Source of the DNA: Arthrobacter sp. Soc17.1.1.1
GTDB lineage: Bacteria > Actinomycetota > Actinomycetes > Actinomycetales > Micrococcaceae
DNA length: 64,000 nt
Direction of reading: 5' to 3'
Assembly: GCF_036867195.1 (NCBI RefSeq)
Contig: NZ_JBAJII010000001.1
Span: 682,001 to 746,000, forward strand
The translations under genes were made by a program, and so were the position numbers. Within the stretch, counting starts at the first letter, position 1. Each line of letters opens with the position of its first letter. Positions 61,031 to 64,000 of this stretch are shown here, in pieces. The notes beneath the pieces are model-generated. The model searched no databases and was not told the origin of the DNA. It saw nothing but the letters and a program-made list of their open reading frames with translations.

Positions 61031-61915
61031 TCAGCGCTCCGTGGTCGAGAGACCGTCCGCGAAGCGCAGGAGCTCTGCACCCAGCCGGCGGGCCCGGTCG
61101 GCCACTACCTCAGGGGTGTCAACAGCAGCAGACGACGCCGGGCTGCCCGCCGAAACCTGCGCGACGGGCTCCCGCTGGATGTCGATGTCGAACACCACGT
61201 GATCCGGGTGGTGCCAGGTCGAGAAGACTTCTACGGGCCGACCGTCCTGGTCGAAGCTCGTACCCTCCAGCAGCAGCACGGGCGACGACGCCTCCAGGTG
61301 CAGCAGCCGCAGCAGGTCACCGTCACCCGGCACCGCGCGGATCTGCCGCTTGCCGGAGGCGATCTGCACCCCGAACTGCTCGCCCAGTACCGCATGCAGC
61401 GACGCGTCCCGCAGTGATTCGGCGTCCAATGCGGAAAAGACAGGTGCCGGCAGCCACGTATGGATGACGGCGATGGGTACGCCGTCAGCCGTACGCAGCC
61501 GCTCGAGGGCGAGGACCTGTGGCGTTCCGAGGACCGCCGTCGATGCATCGGCGTCCTGCACGGTCAGCGACAGCACCTCCGTACCGACGCTCGCCCCGGT
61601 GCTGCCCAGCTGCGCCGAGAGCCCGGACGTGCGGTGCACCAGCCGGTGGTGCTCGCGGCGAGGAGCAACGGTACTGCCGCGTCCGCGGCCCCGCTCGATC
61701 AGCCCTTCATCGGTCAGCGCACCGAGGGCCTGACGCACCACGGACCGGGACACCCCGTACCGCACCTGCAGCTGTGCCTCACTGGGCAGCGACGTGCCCG
61801 GCGGCAGCGAATGGTTCAGGATCTGCGCGCGCAGATGCCCGCGTAGCTGTAGGTGCAGCGGCTCGCTGCTCCCGGCATCCAGTGGGCGCTCCCGTGGATC
61901 GTCTGGCTCCGTCAT
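61031..61915 (-). CDS. GntR-family regulator, HutC/UTRA type
   Basis: A 294-residue regulator. The N-terminal winged helix is LRGHLRAQILNHSLPPGTSLPSEAQLQVRYGVSRSVVRQALGALTDEGLIERGRGRGSTVAP. The UTRA effector domain follows (VLALERLRTADGVPIAVIHTWLPAPVFSALD and PVLLLEGTSFDQDGRPVEVFSTWHHPDHVVFDIDI). It ends with an unusual Ala/Ser/Val tail of about 45 residues. It lies downstream of the pdxA2/kinase genes on the same strand and is the most likely regulator of four-carbon acid sugar use. Confidence 0.88.
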   Translation of the reverse strand: MTEPDDPRERPLDAGSSEPLHLQLRGHLRAQILNHSLPPGTSLPSEAQLQVRYGVSRSVVRQALGALTDEGLIERGRGRGSTVAPRREHHRLVHRTSGLSAQLGSTGASVGTEVLSLTVQDADASTAVLGTPQVLALERLRTADGVPIAVIHTWLPAPVFSALDAESLRDASLHAVLGEQFGVQIASGKRQIRAVPGDGDLLRLLHLEASSPVLLLEGTSFDQDGRPVEVFSTWHHPDHVVFDIDIQREPVAQVSAGSPASSAAVDTPEVVADRARRLGAELLRFADGLSTTER

Positions 61916-61948
61916 GAGCTGCTCCGGTTCACGATGCTGGTCGGGGAA

Positions 61949-62104
61949 CTACGTGTCGGCGCCGTCGGAGGACGACGAGGCGTCGTCATTCGGCGACGAC
62001 GCGTCGTCGTGCTCCTCGAGGATCTTGCCGTCGTGGACCCGCTTGAGCTCGACACCCTCGAGGTAGCTGGGGACGGGTGGGTCGAGGTCTTCGTCGCTTG
62101 TCAT
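61949..62104 (-). CDS. Acidic 51-residue protein, function unknown
   Basis: A complete small frame from ATG to TAG. The start reads MTSDEDLDPPVPSYLEGVEL, the middle KRVHDGKILEEHDD, and the end is an acidic run of Asp and Ser (ASSPNDDASSSSDGADT). It is strongly negatively charged and has no membrane segment. It fills the gap between the GntR gene and pdxA2 with 28 nt to the latter. The ribosome site is weak (CGGAACC). I do not recognise it; it might be a small regulator or a conserved orphan of this operon. Confidence 0.5.
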   Translation of the reverse strand: MTSDEDLDPPVPSYLEGVELKRVHDGKILEEHDDASSPNDDASSSSDGADT

Positions 62105-62132
62105 GGTTCCGATCCTAGGCGCGTGGGAGCAG

Positions 62133-63158
62133 CTACTTCTTCTGCGCGGTCCGCCAGACGTGGTCCCACCCCGGCGCGAGCGCAGCGGCTCGCCGCATCG
62201 ACAGCACGAGGCTCGCCTCGCGGGCGATGCCCTGGCCTGCGATGTCGAACGCCGTCCCGTGGTCCACGGAGACGCGGACGACGGGCAGGCCGACGGTGAT
62301 GTTCACGCCGTCGTCGCCGTAGACCGCCTTGAAGGGTGCGTGGCCCTGGTCGTGGTAGCAGGCGATGACCATGTTCCACTTGCCCTTGACCGCGGCGGGG
62401 ATGAGCGCGTCCGCGGGGATGGGCCCGTGGACGTTGATGCCTTTCTCGCGGGCGGCGGCGACGGCGGGGGCGAGGATGTCGGCGTCCTCGTCGCCGAACA
62501 GGCGGTTCTCGCCGGCGTGCGGGTTCAGTCCGGCGAGGCCGATCGGCTCATCCGGGTTGCCGAGCGCCTTGGTGAACGCGCTGACGAGCTCGATGACGTT
62601 GCCGGTGCGTTCCGGCGTGACGTCCTCGATGGCCCGCCGCAGGGAGACGTGGGTGGTGAGGTGGAAGAAGTAGAGGTCGCCCGCGGAGAGCACGAGGCTG
62701 AAGTTCTCCACGCCGAACTCGTGGGCGAGGAGTTCCGTGTGGCCGGGCCACTTGTGCCCACCGGCGTGCATCGCGGCCTTGTTGAGCGGCGCCGTGACGA
62801 TGCCCTGCACCTTGCCCTCCCGGGCCAGGCGGCAGGCCTCCACGACGAAGCGGTAGGAGCCGTCGCCCGCGGCGGGGCTGAGCTCGCCGAGCTTCACGTC
62901 CGCCAGCGACGGGCCGGTCTGCAGCAGCTCGATGATGCCGGGCTCATTGGTCGCGTCCTCGATCGAGGACAGCACGCGGACCTTGTCCGGGTCGCCGCCC
63001 ACGTTGGTGACGCCCTGGCGCATGGCGGCCTCGTCGCCGATGACGACGGGCCTGCATTCCTGCCGGACGTCGTCGTGCCCGAGGAGGGACTTCGCGGTGA
63101 TCTCCGGTCCGATGCCGGCGACGTCGCCGAGGGTGACGGCGAGAGTGGGGATGCTCAT
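62133..63158 (-). CDS. pdxA2: PdxA2-type 4-phospho-D-threonate/erythronate dehydrogenase
   Basis: A 341-residue PdxA-family dehydrogenase. The family features are TLAVTLGDVAGIGPEITAKSL, the metal-binding and active residues in WPGHTELLAHEFG, LNPHAGENRLFGDED, and HDQGHAPFKAVYGDDGVNITVGLPVVRVSVDHGTAFDIAG. True PdxA belongs to vitamin B6 synthesis, but coupling to a DUF1537 kinase by a four-base ATGA overlap marks the catabolic form that oxidises and decarboxylates 4-phospho-D-threonate or its erythronate relative to dihydroxyacetone phosphate. No ribosome site is visible; coupling to the kinase gene replaces it. Confidence 0.87.
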   Translation of the reverse strand: MSIPTLAVTLGDVAGIGPEITAKSLLGHDDVRQECRPVVIGDEAAMRQGVTNVGGDPDKVRVLSSIEDATNEPGIIELLQTGPSLADVKLGELSPAAGDGSYRFVVEACRLAREGKVQGIVTAPLNKAAMHAGGHKWPGHTELLAHEFGVENFSLVLSAGDLYFFHLTTHVSLRRAIEDVTPERTGNVIELVSAFTKALGNPDEPIGLAGLNPHAGENRLFGDEDADILAPAVAAAREKGINVHGPIPADALIPAAVKGKWNMVIACYHDQGHAPFKAVYGDDGVNITVGLPVVRVSVDHGTAFDIAGQGIAREASLVLSMRRAAALAPGWDHVWRTAQKK

Positions 63159-64000
63159 GAGGATGCCTCCGTTGAGTGGGCGAGGGTGGTGGTCAGTGTC
63201 CGGGTGAGTTCGGTGACGGTGTCGAGCAGGGCGGTGACCGGCCCGAAGCCGCCGGCCTTCGTGACGACAATCTTTCCAGCAGCGGTGCCGCCTTCGACGA
63301 CGCCGACCGGAATGCCCTCCTGGATGGCGCCGGTGATGCGCAGCGCCTGGGCGCGGGTGGCGTCGAGGACGGCGCGGGCGCCGTCGCCGCCGACAAGCAC
63401 GAGGGCGCCGACGGACGTGCGGGCCAGGGTCTGCTGCACCACCGACGCGAGACTGGCCGCGATGGCGGTCCCGCTGAGGGTTCCAGCGCCGCCGACCGCC
63501 TCGGGGGAGGTGATGACGACGACCCGCGGCAGGGATTCCGGGACCTCGAGCTCTGCGGAAGCCCACTGCGCGAGCCGGTTCGGCTGATCGAGCAGGGACT
63601 CGTCCGGCTGCAGGATACGGAGGTCGGCGGAGTCCAGCTGGGACTGCAGGTGGTCGGTCTGGGCGCGGGCGACGTCGTGCAGCGAACTGACGACGACGAC
63701 GATCCGCTGCCCCTGAGCGGCGGGTGCAGGTTCTGCTGCGGCGTGTACTGCTCCGGCGTCGGCCCATGCGGCTGCCATCGCTGCGGCCAGACCGGCCGAC
63801 CCGGCGGGGATCGCCGTCGGGCCCACGACGACGAGCGCGGCCGCGAGGGCGCGCAGGTCGTCATCGGATGCGGCGTTGACGACCACGACGCCGCTACCCG
63901 CCGCGTCCCGAAGGGCCTGCGCATCCCGCTCGGCGGAGCCGCTGAGGCTGATCGTCGTCGTGCCGGGCAGGAGCTGCGAGAACTCGCTCGTCGGGACCGG
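63155..64000 (-). CDS. Four-carbon acid sugar kinase (DUF1537, DtnK/OtnK type), C-terminal part
   Basis: The frame runs unbroken to the window edge, so the N-terminal part lies beyond. The 281 residues seen are the C-terminal nucleotide-binding domain: TTTISLSGSAERDAQAL, VVVNAASDDDLRALAAALVVVGPTAIPAGSAGLAAAMAAAWA, VVVSSLHDVARAQTDHLQ, and the glycine-rich VLVGGDGARAVLDATRAQALRITGAIQEGIPVGVVEGG...VVTKAGGFG. The GDGA loop and KAGGFG are typical. It phosphorylates D-threonate or a related four-carbon acid for the dehydrogenase that follows. Confidence 0.88.
   Translation of the reverse strand, partial: PVPTSEFSQLLPGTTTISLSGSAERDAQALRDAAGSGVVVVNAASDDDLRALAAALVVVGPTAIPAGSAGLAAAMAAAWADAGAVHAAAEPAPAAQGQRIVVVVSSLHDVARAQTDHLQSQLDSADLRILQPDESLLDQPNRLAQWASAELEVPESLPRVVVITSPEAVGGAGTLSGTAIAASLASVVQQTLARTSVGALVLVGGDGARAVLDATRAQALRITGAIQEGIPVGVVEGGTAAGKIVVTKAGGFGPVTALLDTVTELTRTLTTTLAHSTEASS

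Overview
The window reads as a high-GC Gram-positive actinobacterium, most likely Micrococcaceae (Arthrobacter-like). Indicators are the strong GC bias at third codon positions, sorting signals of the LAxTG type, an Excalibur-domain surface protein, a DUF222/HNH gene, an AfsR-type regulator, and many start codons lying 5-7 nt behind a TANNNT box (leaderless mRNAs). The genus is an inference. I see no rRNA, tRNA, CRISPR array, phage or insertion sequence.

0-8.5 kb: the 3' end of an MFS exporter, then a sugar locus. A LacI regulator, a lipoprotein binding protein, two permeases and a GH31 alpha-xylosidase lie in one direction. Near-identical palindromes stand before the regulator and before the transport operon. 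No ABC ATPase is present. 8.5-20 kb: mixed housekeeping and stress genes. These include a class-I amidotransferase, a sulfide:quinone-reductase-like flavoprotein, a penicillin-interacting serine hydrolase, a secreted GDPD with a lamin-tail domain, an ArsR/AHSA1 pair with a clear promoter and operator, an acetamidase, several SDR/Rossmann proteins, and an alpha/beta hydrolase divergent from a TetR gene across twin operators.

20-34 kb: two catabolic blocks. The first (minus strand) carries an asparaginase-like amidase, a PuuE/imidase-type deacetylase, an MFS carrier, two SDRs, a small CxxC protein and a matrixin-like protease. It faces a LacI gene across two matching operators. The second (minus strand) carries pxpA, BCCP, biotin carboxylase, pxpB and pxpC, divergent from a PucR-type regulator. 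Its parts match the domains of urea carboxylase split into separate genes.

34-42 kb: a winged-helix/glycan-binding protein, a DoxX-like protein, TfoX-like and inositol-phosphatase genes, a large LAxTG-anchored surface protein, an Excalibur protein bracketed by 54-bp direct repeats, a methyltransferase and an AfsR-like regulator. 42-50 kb: a GntR gene, an HMG-CoA-lyase-like gene and a CaiB transferase (minus strand) are divergent from hydantoinase A and B and an N-carbamoylsarcosine-amidase-like hydrolase (plus strand). Matching operator halves and a good promoter lie between the two arms.

50-64 kb: a RecB/RNase H/SF1 helicase protein, a nitrilase-family amidase divergent from an NCS1 permease operon with a zinc alcohol dehydrogenase and an epimerase, and a stub that duplicates the dehydrogenase 3' end. 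Then come a DUF222/HNH gene with a probable LexA box, a HutC-type GntR gene, a 51-residue acidic protein, and the start of a pdxA2/four-carbon acid sugar kinase operon that runs off the window. Amide, cyclic-amide and ureide chemistry recurs from 13 to 58 kb, suggesting a nitrogen-scavenging region.
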